Source of the DNA: CAIWHR01 sp963713275
Lineage (GTDB): Bacteria > Pseudomonadota > Gammaproteobacteria > Burkholderiales > Casimicrobiaceae
Length of the DNA: 64,000 nt
Direction: 5' to 3'
Assembly: GCA_963713275.1 (NCBI GenBank)
Contig: CAVQLG010000021.1
Span: 186,001 to 250,000 of the forward strand
Below, piece by piece: positions 44,148-53,170 of the stretch (within the stretch, counting starts at the first letter, position 1; every line of letters begins with the position of its first letter). The notes under the pieces are model-generated. The model was not told the origin of the DNA. It ran no database searches and saw only the letters and a list, made by a program, of their open reading frames with translations. The position numbers and the translations under genes are program-made.

Positions 44148-45404
44148 TCATGGCGGCGATGCGCGCGGCCAGTTGGCCATCACCGCGCGCAGCATGGCCC
44201 GGCTGTCCTGGATGACCTTGGTGCGCCACTGCGGCGAGGAGGGGTTGAACATCTCGCGGTAGTCGCGGCGGATCTTCGCCTCGTCGGCAGGACTGGCGTA
44301 GCCGTGCTGAGCGCCCTGGTTCTCGAGCATCGTCACGTGCAGCAATTTGATCGAGCCCATCGTCGCCTGGCTGTCCATCGTGCCGTACTCGAAGACCGCC
44401 GGCAGGTGCAGGCCAGATCGGCGCAGCGCACCGAGCCAGCCGACGAAATCGCCGGTGACCGTGTAGAAGTCCGCACCCGAACCCCAGTCGATGTGCTGCC
44501 CGGCGAATACCGCCTCCAGCCGCTCGCGTACGCGCGGGTCCCCGGGCGGTTCGAAGAACAGGTGCAGCGTGCCGCGCGCGCCGTAGCCGGTGTGCAGGTC
44601 GATCGACAGCGACAGCGGATAGGCGTCAAGGATGGGCTGCACGCGCGGCTTGAGCGCAACGAGCTGCGGCTCCAGCGCCTGTCCGCCGAAGTAGATGCCA
44701 CGCGGCACCTGATACTGCCCCTGCAGCACCGCCTGGCGCAGCGTGCGCATGCCGTGCTGTGCGATCAGCGCGACCGCGCGCAGGTGAAAAAAGCGGTTGG
44801 CGAGCGAGCCGGTATCCACAGGCCCCTGCGGATTGATCACCGCGTCGACCAGCGGGTAGCCCGCGTTGACCGTCGAGTACAGCGCGTCGCTCGTCGATGC
44901 GTTGCGGTTCAGGTCGACGTTGTTCTCGGTGACGCGCCGCCCGCGCGCGAATCCGTAGGGGTTCAGCGCGTGCAGGAACAGCACCCCGGTCTCGGCCAGC
45001 GCTTCGGGCGTCATGAATTCGGCCATGAAGAGGCGCATCACGGCGCTGCCGGTGGGCGCCTCGACCCCGTGCACGCCCGCAGAGATCACCAGCAGTCGCT
45101 TCGGTGCCACCTGCGCCGGGACATGCAGCCCGTCGACGAACAGACCCGGCACACCGCTGCGGCTGGGCACCGGGATGGAGAAACGCTCGACTCCGGTCAG
45201 GCGCCCTGCCAGCGCGTCGCCGCGGGCCAGGAAGTCCCGACGTGCCGCGGCGTAATCGTCGATGAACCAGCCCGGCGCCGCCGCGTCCGGGATGACCGGC
45301 GCGTCCTTCGGTGCATAGGTCGCGAACCGCCAGGTGGTCACGCCGATGGCGGCGGCGACGAGCCCGATCAACCCGAGGACGGCACGCTTGGTCATGCGCT
45401 GCAT
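44148..45404 (-). CDS. DUF2817 / M14-like zinc carboxypeptidase family protein
   Basis: This 418-aa protein has an N-terminal membrane anchor or uncleaved signal (RAVLGLIGLVAAAIGVTTW). The domain resembles the M14 metallopeptidases: SAGVHGVEAPTGSAVMRLF holds the HxxE zinc motif, ALNPYGFARGRR and VDLNRN follow, then SIDLHTGYGARGTLHLFF supplies the third zinc ligand. FEYGTMDSQATM may contain the catalytic glutamate. The start at 45404 follows AAGGAG. The substrate is unknown; the active site probably faces the periplasm. Confidence 0.88.
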   Translation of the reverse strand: MQRMTKRAVLGLIGLVAAAIGVTTWRFATYAPKDAPVIPDAAAPGWFIDDYAAARRDFLARGDALAGRLTGVERFSIPVPSRSGVPGLFVDGLHVPAQVAPKRLLVISAGVHGVEAPTGSAVMRLFMAEFMTPEALAETGVLFLHALNPYGFARGRRVTENNVDLNRNASTSDALYSTVNAGYPLVDAVINPQGPVDTGSLANRFFHLRAVALIAQHGMRTLRQAVLQGQYQVPRGIYFGGQALEPQLVALKPRVQPILDAYPLSLSIDLHTGYGARGTLHLFFEPPGDPRVRERLEAVFAGQHIDWGSGADFYTVTGDFVGWLGALRRSGLHLPAVFEYGTMDSQATMGSIKLLHVTMLENQGAQHGYASPADEAKIRRDYREMFNPSSPQWRTKVIQDSRAMLRAVMANWPRASPP

Positions 45405-45919
45405 CACAAACTCCTTCGGTCACGCGCGGCCGGGTGCCCTCGGTCGGTCGCGGGTGCGGCAGCCTCGCAGCGCATCATGCCTGACGAAGGCAGACATCCT
45501 CGCTCTTGCTGCTCGGCGCGGGCGAGCCAGGCCCGAAGAGGCCACCATTCGCATGAGGGCGACGACAGGGCTTTCGGACATTCGTCGCAAGCGGCCAGTG
45601 CGAGAACTTCGGCGCGACGACGCCCCGCGAGGTCACGCGCGCAGCGACGGCGGGCCCGTCGCAGGTCCCGTCCTTTCACTTGCGTCTGTGCGAGGGCGGC
45701 AAGAACCACGGCCCGATCCTCGGCCGGGCGTTCGATCCGGCGACGATCGAACAGATCGTCTCCCAACGCGACCGGTGCGGTCACAACGCCGAGTTCGCGC
45801 GGCTCGCCCAGCGCCTCGATGGCTCTTTGCCGCTCGCGCGGCCGAGGCCCGCGCCAGCGCTGCACCGAGCCCTTGGCCGGCGGCTCGTTCTGACGCCTGC
45901 CTCACCTGCACCACCCGCC
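45405..45919. other. Region with no recognised gene
   Basis: In these 515 bases the only suggestive frame is rightward, containing FHLRLCEGGKNHGPILGRAFDPATIEQI near 45660-45760, but it has no clear start and soon turns arginine- and proline-rich. It could be a decayed gene. The reverse strand shows nothing better. Confidence 0.3.
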
Positions 45920-46183
45920 TCAACCAAACCGGTAGTGTTTGCGGATCGGTTTGCGGACGTCCCAGGTGCATTTGAGGCCGCTTGGGAAGACGACGAGATC
46001 GCCCGGTCCGAAGCCGACCGCCTCGCCGTCCGGCGTCGTCACCGTCACCTCGCCCTCCAACACATAGCAGGTTTCGGTGGCGTCATATTGCCAGTCGAAT
46101 ACGCTCACCTCCTTCGACCAGGTCGGGCAGCGCTGCATTTCCGCGATCGTCTCCGCCGAGGGCTTTTCCACCTTGATGCGCAT
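45920..46183 (-). CDS. Cupin domain protein (EutQ-like)
   Basis: This 87-aa single-domain cupin has VFDWQYDATETCYVLEGEVTV (cupin motif 1) and VGFGPGDLVVFPSGLKCTWDV (motif 2). It lacks the usual metal-binding histidines in motif 1 (TCYVLEGE). This is the cupin_3 pattern, as in EutQ and ureidoglycolate-type proteins. The ATG at 46183 follows GGAGGAGAAAG, a strong ribosome-binding site. The protein ends TWDVRKPIRKHYRFG. Its ligand is unknown. Confidence 0.88.
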   Translation of the reverse strand: MRIKVEKPSAETIAEMQRCPTWSKEVSVFDWQYDATETCYVLEGEVTVTTPDGEAVGFGPGDLVVFPSGLKCTWDVRKPIRKHYRFG

Positions 46184-46550
46184 GATCTTTCTCCTCCCCA
46201 TCAGAATCAGACAGCCAAGCGGTACCGCCGTGCGCCGACCGACAAGCCAGCGGCGGCCGGTCACTCGCGCGCAGGCAGATTGCGGCTGGCGCCTCTCATG
46301 CGCGCCGCGCCGTGCACGCCAGGAACGGCTGTTACCCGCCGCGCACCCGTGCAAAGATACCTCCCTTCAGGCCCCGCCCGGGCGGATTCGCCCCGGGTCG
46401 CCGGATGCCACTGGGCGTCGAGCGCCAGCGTCACTTCGATGTGCAGGTGTGTAGCGGCCGCTCACGGGAGAATTCCGCCGCGATACCAGCCGGCAGCCGC
46501 TGGCCGAGAGCGCACTGTCGACGCAAACAGGAGGCTCCGGCAGTAGCACG
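46184..46550. other. Region with no recognised gene
   Basis: These 367 bases hold the promoter side of the cupin gene. A leftward frame without a start reads HLHIEVTLALDAQWHPATRG (about 46390-46450), which looks like protein but matches nothing I know. Confidence 0.3.
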
Positions 46551-47048
46551 TCATTCCGCAAGGATCGAACGCAGCCGCAAGGCAAAAGACCCGGCCTGGC
46601 GTTCGGCGATAATGAGTCCGATCTGTCGCACCCGGCCAGGATCAAGCGGCGGTGCGCCGGGCACGCTGCGACCTCGGTAGGTTGGTCGGAATCCGGAGAG
46701 GGGCAGTCGCACTACGGTCCATATGCCCGCTGCGGGCTCGAATCGGGCCTGATAGCTGATACCGTCAAAAGCGTCATCGGCACGGACATTGAGCTTATAG
46801 CGCTTGCCGTCGCCGCGCACCTCGAGTGAGTAGTTGGCAGCCCCCGCTGCAGCCAGATCCAGCGGGCGCGAGCGGACGGAAGCAAAGCCTCCGTTGTTCT
46901 CCAACGAAACCACACCCTCGAACACGGCGTGGCCGGCGGCATCATGGCGCAGGCGGCTACGGGAAACGCCACCCATTACGCTGTCATCGATGGCGAACCA
47001 GTCAGCGACCGATACCAAGGAATCGAAACGGAACAGCTCCCGGGGCAT
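46551..47048 (-). CDS. CIA30 family protein
   Basis: This 165-aa protein resembles complex I intermediate-associated protein 30 (NDUFAF1). The N-terminal part has FDSLVSVADWFAIDDSVMGGVSRS. The middle has FEGVVSLENNGGFASVRSR, and the end WTVVRLPLSGFRPTYRGRSV, followed by IGLIIAERQAGSFALRL. The fold is galactose-binding-like. The role of bacterial members is unknown. The ATG at 47048 matches the family start; an earlier start at 47159 would add 37 residues without similarity. Confidence 0.85.
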   Translation of the reverse strand: MPRELFRFDSLVSVADWFAIDDSVMGGVSRSRLRHDAAGHAVFEGVVSLENNGGFASVRSRPLDLAAAGAANYSLEVRGDGKRYKLNVRADDAFDGISYQARFEPAAGIWTVVRLPLSGFRPTYRGRSVPGAPPLDPGRVRQIGLIIAERQAGSFALRLRSILAE

Positions 47049-47379
47049 GGCGCCATTGTCCTGGGCTGGCGCCGCGCCGGCAATGCGGGTGACCCGCGCC
47101 ACGATCACCGGCCCCATCTCGGAATCCAATCGCCCCCGACCAAGACTGCGTATCAACAAGACGACGGGATCACCGGCGATTTGCGGCCACCTTCGGCCAA
47201 TCCTGCGTCAAGGCAGAGCGTCGCGCCCGGACGGGCGCGCGGAGGGCGCGGTTCCCGCAGCGCAATGCTACTCTACTGCGCTCGCACTCTGCCGCAGACT
47301 CCGGCTCTTGGCGGGTGCGGCTTGCGTGAGTTGCGATCTGCAGACCTTCGTGGCACGTCATCCTCCGGAGCAGACCCCG
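47049..47379. other. Divergent spacer between the CIA30-like and DUF3616 genes
   Basis: In these 331 bases I see no gene. The spacer should contain the two divergent promoters. No confident -35/-10 pair was found. Confidence 0.35.
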
Positions 47380-48468
47380 ATGCCCAACGCTCGAATCGCG
47401 AATGCCGTCCGGCTGGAGTTCATGCCCGCCTCCCTGGTTCAGTCCAACCTGTCAGGCGCGGCCTTCACGGGCGACTGGCTCTGGGTGGCTGGCGACGAAG
47501 CCTGTGGTCTGGACCGTCTGCGCCGGCTCGACCCCGTGGGACGCGAGATCTTGCGCTTCGGCCAGGTGCGCGACTTCCCGCTGGCCGATCTGCTGAACCT
47601 GCCCGGAAAGGCCGGGGAAGAGGCTGATCTCGAAGGCATGGCCGTGGCGGATGGCTTCGTCTGGGTGGTCGGCTCGCATGGCCTGAAGCGCAAGAACGCC
47701 AAGCGGGACCGGGGGCATGCTGACAACGCCAAGCGGCTCGCGAAGGTGGCGCTCGACGGCAATCGGCGTCTGCTGGCCCGCCTGCCCATCGAGCCTGACG
47801 CGAGCGGCGAGCCTTGCCTGGTACGGCAGACCAAGGACGGGCGGCGGGCGTTGCGCCTGAAGGGTGACTCCCAAACGAACCTGCTTACCCGCGCGCTCGC
47901 CGATGATCCCCACTTCGGGCTCTACATGGCGATCCCAGGCAAGGACAACGGCTTGGACATCGAAGGCCTGGCCGTGGACGGCCGCCGGCTCTTGCTCGGC
48001 CTGCGCGGCCCGGTGCTGCGCGGCTGGTCGGCGCTGCTGGAGATTGCGGTAGAGGCCTGCGGTGACCAGCTGCAACTGGTGCCTTTGGACGGCAGCGGCA
48101 CGCTGATCTGCAAGCATTTCCTGCACCTCGACGGCCTGGGCGTGCGGGACCTTCACTTCTCCGGCGATGACCTCTACATCCTGGCCGGACCGACGATGGT
48201 GCTGAACGGCGAGATCCGCGTCTTCAAGTGGCCTGCAGCCCGGCCCTTGCTGGCGGCCAACCGCGATCCGGTGCGTTTCGAGGCGCCGCTGAGCGAGTCG
48301 GTCTCGCTGCCCCATGGCCGCGGCACCAACCGCGCCGAGGCGATCTGCGACCTGCCACCGGCGTTGTCGGGCGGCAAGCCGAGCTGGCTCGTCCTGTACG
48401 ACGCGCCCGGCGCCGATCGCAAGGAGGGCGAGCACACCGTCTTCGGTGACCTGCTGCGCCACGATTGA
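47380..48468 (+). CDS. DUF3616 domain-containing protein
   Basis: This 362-aa protein is probably a beta-propeller of the DUF3616 family, with repeated strands such as DWLWVAGDEACGLDRL, GMAVADGFVWVVGSHG, DIEGLAVDGRRLLLGLRGPV, and GVRDLHFSGDDLYILAGPT. EADLEGMAV and NRAEAICDLP are conserved-looking. No signal peptide is evident, so it is probably cytoplasmic. The ATG at 47380 follows CCGGAG. The function is unknown. Confidence 0.85.
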   Translation: MPNARIANAVRLEFMPASLVQSNLSGAAFTGDWLWVAGDEACGLDRLRRLDPVGREILRFGQVRDFPLADLLNLPGKAGEEADLEGMAVADGFVWVVGSHGLKRKNAKRDRGHADNAKRLAKVALDGNRRLLARLPIEPDASGEPCLVRQTKDGRRALRLKGDSQTNLLTRALADDPHFGLYMAIPGKDNGLDIEGLAVDGRRLLLGLRGPVLRGWSALLEIAVEACGDQLQLVPLDGSGTLICKHFLHLDGLGVRDLHFSGDDLYILAGPTMVLNGEIRVFKWPAARPLLAANRDPVRFEAPLSESVSLPHGRGTNRAEAICDLPPALSGGKPSWLVLYDAPGADRKEGEHTVFGDLLRHD

Positions 48469-48750
48469 GATCGTTCGTCGCGGCCTGTCTCGACCGCCCC
48501 ATGGCCGTTTGCCCCGAGGTCGACCCCGGGTCGCCGCTCCAGTTCGTCGTCAACGCCGCGGCGGGCAGGCGTGCCGCGCGTCGTCACGCGGCTCGTGCCG
48601 GGGGCGGACCTCAGGCCGGCTGTCTGGGCGCCGGATTGCAGCCTGTCGGGAAACGGATGGACTCGCCACCGTACCCTAAGATGATGCGCGCCCCACATGC
48701 TCTATCCCGACGCCTGTACATGACGTCTCGTTTCGTGACTGAGAGCCATA
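48469..48750. other. Spacer with a possible diacylglycerol kinase remnant
   Basis: A short rightward frame near 48513-48600 reads PGSPLQFVVNAAAGRRAARRH, reminiscent of the first strand and nucleotide loop of diacylglycerol kinase-like proteins, but it stops making sense after about 30 codons. No full gene is present in these 282 bases. Confidence 0.3.
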
Positions 48751-49941
48751 ATGGACGATCTGCTCGAATCGCTTAGCAAACGGCTGAATACGGAGTGGAA
48801 ACAGCGCAGGGCAACCGAGCGGCTTTCGCACAGTTACGAATGCCGCTGCGGCACGCCTATCTTCTTTCCCAACACCCAGTGCCTGAGCTGGAAGTCCCCG
48901 TTGGGCTACCTGCCGGACATCTTGTCGCTGGTCGCGCTGGATCCCGGCCCCGAGCCCGGCTCGGTCCGTATCGAGGGCAGAGAGCACCTGTACAAGTACT
49001 GCGGCAATCGCGAAACGCCGGCCCTGTGCAACCGGTTGCTGAGAGCCGGCGATACCGGCACGCTCTGCGTCGCCTGCCGGCTCGATCACACGATTCCGCA
49101 TCTCGGCGACGCCGACAATGCACGCTACTGGACGGCGATCGAGGCGGCCAAGCGGCGCCACGTCGCGCAACTGCTGGCACTGGGCCTGCCAGTGAAGTCC
49201 AAGGTCGACGAAGACCCTCACCACGGCCTGATGTTCCACTTCCTGCGCTCACCGGCCGCCGGACCGCGCGTGCTGACCGGCCATGCCAACGGCCTCATCA
49301 CGATCAACGTCGAGGAAGCTGACGACGCCAAGCGCGCAGCGATCAAGCAGGAGCTGCGCGAGCCGTATCGCACGCTGCTCGGGCACTTTCGGCACGAGGT
49401 CGGTCACTACTACTGGGACCGCCTGGTGCGAGACACCCCGTGGCTGGAGCCGTTCCGCGGGCTGTTCGGCGATGAGCGCGCGAGCTACGCCGAGGCGCTC
49501 AAGCGCAACTATGAACAGGGACCGCCGGCGGACTGGGCGAACTCGTACATCTCGTCCTACGCCACGACACACCCCTGGGAAGACTGGGCCGAAACCTGGG
49601 CGCATTACCTGCACGTGAGCGACAGCATGGGCACGGCGCTCGGCTTCGGACTGGACGCCACAGACCTCGAAGCCAAGACCACGCCATTCGCGCTCGATGA
49701 CCTCTATGCGCCAGACCATCCGGGCGCTGCAAGGTTTCTGTCGCTGCTGAACTCCTGGATCGAGATGATCATGGTCATCAACGAGCTGGCGCGCAGCATG
49801 GGGCACCCGGACTTCTACCCGTTCGTCATGTCCAAGCCCGTGGTGGCAAAGCTGCAGCTGGTGCAGATGATCACGCTGGATGCCAGCAGCTTCACGCAGG
49901 AGCAGCGGCTGGTAGATTCTGGAAACGAGGATTCCGCATGA
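48751..49941 (+). CDS. Putative zinc-binding metallopeptidase (zinc-ribbon plus Mx type)
   Basis: This 396-aa protein has an N-terminal zinc ribbon (YECRCGTPIFFPNTQCLSW and later YCGNRETPALCNRLL...CVACRLD). A metallopeptidase domain with HEVGHYYWD at residues 215-219 follows, with further conserved WEDWAETWAHYLHVSDS downstream. These match the 'putative zinc-binding peptidase' family. Substrates are unknown. The stop overlaps the pepN start (ATGA), which suggests co-translation of two peptidases. Confidence 0.9.
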   Translation: MDDLLESLSKRLNTEWKQRRATERLSHSYECRCGTPIFFPNTQCLSWKSPLGYLPDILSLVALDPGPEPGSVRIEGREHLYKYCGNRETPALCNRLLRAGDTGTLCVACRLDHTIPHLGDADNARYWTAIEAAKRRHVAQLLALGLPVKSKVDEDPHHGLMFHFLRSPAAGPRVLTGHANGLITINVEEADDAKRAAIKQELREPYRTLLGHFRHEVGHYYWDRLVRDTPWLEPFRGLFGDERASYAEALKRNYEQGPPADWANSYISSYATTHPWEDWAETWAHYLHVSDSMGTALGFGLDATDLEAKTTPFALDDLYAPDHPGAARFLSLLNSWIEMIMVINELARSMGHPDFYPFVMSKPVVAKLQLVQMITLDASSFTQEQRLVDSGNEDSA

Positions 49942-52583
49942 ACTTCGCGACGCCCTCCACGGTTTACCTGAAGGACTACGCCCCGCCGCCGTTCCTGATC
50001 CCGTCGGTAGAGCTCGACATCGACCTCGTTGACGAGAACGAGGCGCGGATTCAGGCGACGTTAGCCGTCAGGCGCAATCAGGCCGCGGCCGACCCGGCGG
50101 CGGCCTTGGAGCTCGACCTCGACGAGGTGAGCGTCGAGTCGGTGGCGCTCGACGGGACCACGTTCGCGCGTAGCCGCTACACGCTCGACGAGCGCCGCCT
50201 GACCCTCCCGACGGTGCCTGCCGCCTTCACGCTGACGACGGTCAGCCGCATCAACCCCAAGCAGAACACGAAGCTGATGGGGATCTTCACTTCCAGCACC
50301 GGCTTCTTCAGCCTGTGCGAGGCAGAGGGGTTCCGCCGCATCACGCCCTTTCTCGATCGGCCGGATGTGATGGCGAAGTACACCGTCACGCTGCGCGCGG
50401 ACAAGGCGCGCTATCCGGTGCTGCTCGCCAACGGCAACCTCGTCGCGCGGGGCGATGACACCGGCGGCCGGCACTGGGCTCGGTGGGAAGACCCGTTCCC
50501 GAAGCCCTGCTACCTCTTCGCGGTCGTCGCGGCCAAGCTGGACCGGCGCCAGGACAGCTTCCGCACGCGCTCGGGCCGTAAGGTGTTGCTGCAGTTCTTT
50601 GTGGAGCCCGGCAAGCTCGACCAGGGCGAGTGGGCGCTTGATGCGCTCAAGCGCGCGATGACGTGGGATGAAGAGACGTACGGCCTGGAAGTCGACCTCG
50701 ACCAGTACAACGTCGTGGCGGTGGGCGACTTCAACGCCGGCGCGATGGAGAACAAGGGCCTGAACATCTTCAACACCAAGCTCGTGCTGGCGCGCCCGGA
50801 CATCTCCACCGACTGGGACTTCAACTTCATCGACCGCACGGTCGCGCACGAGTACTTCCACAACTGGACCGGCAACCGCGTCACCTGTCGCGACTGGTTC
50901 CAGTTGTCACTCAAGGAAGGGCTGACGGTCTTCCGCGAGCAGCAGTACGCGGGGGATCAGTACTCGCAAGCCGTGGCGCGCATCCAGGCCGTGCGCAACC
51001 TGCTAACGGGCCAGTTCCCCGAAGACGCGGGGCCGATGGCGCACCCGGTGCGACCCGCGTCCTACCAGCAGATCAGCAACTTCTACACCGCCACCGTGTA
51101 CAGCAAGGGCGCCGAGCTCGTGCGCATGATGCACACGCTGGTCGGGGCCGAGGCGTTCCGCAAGGGCATCGACCTGTACTTCCAGCGGCACGACGGGCAG
51201 GCCGTGACCATCGACGACCTCGTGCGCGCCATGCAGGACGCGAGCGGCGTCGATCTCACACAGTTCACGCTCTGGTACGAGCAGGCGGGCACGCCGCAGC
51301 TGGACGTGAGTGACAGCTACGACGCCACCACGCGCACCTACCAGCTCACCGTGAAGCAAAGCTGCCCGCCCACACCGGGCCAGCCGAAGAAGCTGCCGAT
51401 GCACCTGCCGCTAACCGTCGGCCTGATCGATGGCCGGGGCCGCGACCTGCCGCTGCGGCTCGAAGGCGAAGCTGCTGCCGCGGGGACAAGCCGCGTACTG
51501 TCGCTGCGGCAGCAGACCGAAGTCTTCCGCTTCGTCGACGTGCCGTCGCAGCCGGTCCCGTCACTCGGCCGCGATTTCTCCGCACCGGTCATCATCAGGT
51601 ACGCATACAGCGACGAGGCGCTGCAGCACCGGCTGAGCCACGACAGCGACCCGTTCAATCGCTGGCTCGCCGGCCAGGAACTGGCGATGGACCTGCTACT
51701 GCAGGGCGTGGCCGACGATCGCGCGGGCCACCCGGTCCAATTTCCCGACTACCTGGCCCAAGCCTTCGGCAAGGTGCTCAAGGACGCGGACCAGGACCCT
51801 GCCTTCGCGGCCGAGGCGCTCACGCTGCCGCCGGAAGTGGTCATCGCCGAGCAACTCGAGGAGATCGATCCCGCGGCCGTGCACGAGGTGCGCTTCGCCA
51901 TGCGCCGCTTCCTGGCCGAACGCTTGCAGGCGGACTTCCGCCGCGGCTACGCGGCCTTCGCCACGCCCGGTCCGTATCGGCCTGACGCTGTCTCTAGCGG
52001 TCGCCGCGCGTTGCGCAACCTGTGCCTTGCGTTCCTGATGGATCTCGGCGACGAGCCGTCGCGCCGCATGTGCCTTGCGCAGTTGGACGGCGCCGACAAC
52101 ATGACCGATGCCATGGCCGCGCTCGCCGCGCTCGCCAACTGCGACTGCCCCGAACGACGCCCTGCACTGGACGCCTTCTACGCCAGGTGGCAGGACGAGC
52201 CGCTGGCGGTCGACAAGTGGCTCAGCGTGGAGGCAATGTCGCGGCTGCCCGGCACGGTCGCGCGGGTGAAGGAGCTGACTGCGCACCCGGCCTTTACGCT
52301 GAAGAACCCCAACAAGGTGTATGCGCTGCTGGGCAGCTTTGGCGTAAACCAGGTGCGCTTCCACGCGGCCGACGGCTCCGGCTACGCCTTGTTGGTCGAG
52401 CAGTTGTTGGCGCTGGATGCGATCAACCCGCAGGTGGCCGCGCGCATGGTGCGCAACTTCGAACGCTACAAGCGTTTCGAGCCCAAGCGCCAAGCGCTGA
52501 TGCGCGCCGCGCTACAAAGGGTGGCCGCCACGCCGGGCTTGTCGAAGGAAGCCGCCGAAGTGGTGGGCAAGGCGCTTGCCTGA
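49938..52583 (+). CDS. pepN: Aminopeptidase N
   Basis: This M1-family zinc aminopeptidase of 881 aa removes N-terminal residues from peptides in the cytoplasm. The exopeptidase motif GAMENKGLN starts at residue 268. The zinc motif HEYFHNW starts at 304, with the third ligand glutamate about 20 residues on in LKEGLTVFRE. The C-terminal helical domain runs to the end (KEAAEVVGKALA), as in E. coli PepN. The gene overlaps an upstream metallopeptidase gene by 4 nt. Confidence 0.97.
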   Translation: MNFATPSTVYLKDYAPPPFLIPSVELDIDLVDENEARIQATLAVRRNQAAADPAAALELDLDEVSVESVALDGTTFARSRYTLDERRLTLPTVPAAFTLTTVSRINPKQNTKLMGIFTSSTGFFSLCEAEGFRRITPFLDRPDVMAKYTVTLRADKARYPVLLANGNLVARGDDTGGRHWARWEDPFPKPCYLFAVVAAKLDRRQDSFRTRSGRKVLLQFFVEPGKLDQGEWALDALKRAMTWDEETYGLEVDLDQYNVVAVGDFNAGAMENKGLNIFNTKLVLARPDISTDWDFNFIDRTVAHEYFHNWTGNRVTCRDWFQLSLKEGLTVFREQQYAGDQYSQAVARIQAVRNLLTGQFPEDAGPMAHPVRPASYQQISNFYTATVYSKGAELVRMMHTLVGAEAFRKGIDLYFQRHDGQAVTIDDLVRAMQDASGVDLTQFTLWYEQAGTPQLDVSDSYDATTRTYQLTVKQSCPPTPGQPKKLPMHLPLTVGLIDGRGRDLPLRLEGEAAAAGTSRVLSLRQQTEVFRFVDVPSQPVPSLGRDFSAPVIIRYAYSDEALQHRLSHDSDPFNRWLAGQELAMDLLLQGVADDRAGHPVQFPDYLAQAFGKVLKDADQDPAFAAEALTLPPEVVIAEQLEEIDPAAVHEVRFAMRRFLAERLQADFRRGYAAFATPGPYRPDAVSSGRRALRNLCLAFLMDLGDEPSRRMCLAQLDGADNMTDAMAALAALANCDCPERRPALDAFYARWQDEPLAVDKWLSVEAMSRLPGTVARVKELTAHPAFTLKNPNKVYALLGSFGVNQVRFHAADGSGYALLVEQLLALDAINPQVAARMVRNFERYKRFEPKRQALMRAALQRVAATPGLSKEAAEVVGKALA

Positions 52584-53170
52584 GCACCCCGCCGGGTTGA
52601 AGGGCGACGACGTCGCCCCTCGAGTGCCCGTTCCGGGTCTGGGCACGGTGGCCCTGGCCATCGGCATCGGCTTCGCGTCGGCGCGCAAGCGCGCCACGAT
52701 CTCGCCGAACTCGGGCGGCAGCAGGTCACCCGCGTCCATCGAGAGCAGTTGCCCGACCTACATGGTTGCCCCGCGCATCCGCGCCAGCGGGTCGCCGCGC
52801 CCCGGCGCTGGCAGTGCTGGCGAAACGGCGCAACCATGCGCGGCTGCTGGGCATTGATGCTGCGCTTCGCAGCGCCGGTCGATGGATCGTTCGATGCGGC
52901 CTTCGTCAACGAGGGTCCAGCTTTTTGACATCCGTGAGACCGCCGGTCAAGATCGGGGTGAGTTCTGGTGAAACAGTGTCCGATCGGTCCGAAACGGGCC
53001 CGACCTGACTCCTATTGGCCCCTTGCTCGATCGCCGCCTGCCCGCCTGGCGCGCCGCGGCGGGTTCGCCATGTCGATCCATCGCCGAGGCCGGAGCACAC
53101 TCCGGGCGATGTTCGCGTGGTTCGGGCGCTTGCGGGCGATGGCGCCGGCCCTGCCGGGGGGATGGCAACG
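52584..53170. other. Degraded region between pepN and the formate dehydrogenase genes
   Basis: Apart from the AarF/ABC1 remnant at 52620-52860, I see no gene in these 587 bases. The last 300 bases should contain the promoter of the fds genes, but no clear motif was identified. Confidence 0.4.
52620..52860 (-). pseudogene. ABC1/AarF (UbiB-like) kinase remnant
   Basis: On the minus strand the frame reads GDPLARMRGATM, a TAG stop, then VGQLLSMDAGDLLPPEFGEI and VARLRADAKPMP. This is the N-terminal signature of ABC1/AarF kinases (normally ...RGAAMKLGQLLSMDAGDLLPPEL...), with the conserved lysine after the methionine replaced by the stop. Only about 60 residues of similarity survive; the rest of the kinase is absent and the fragment runs into unrelated sequence on both sides. 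Confidence 0.65.

Noticed and set aside
43897..44262. Rightward 121-codon frame overlapping the DUF2817 gene
   Set aside because: Starts at TTG inside a hairpin, overlaps an established gene by 115 nt and matches no known family.
45660..45900. Rightward frame with EGGKNHGPILGRAFDPATIEQI
   Set aside because: Suggestive of protein but without a start, an end or a known family; left as an unassigned stretch.
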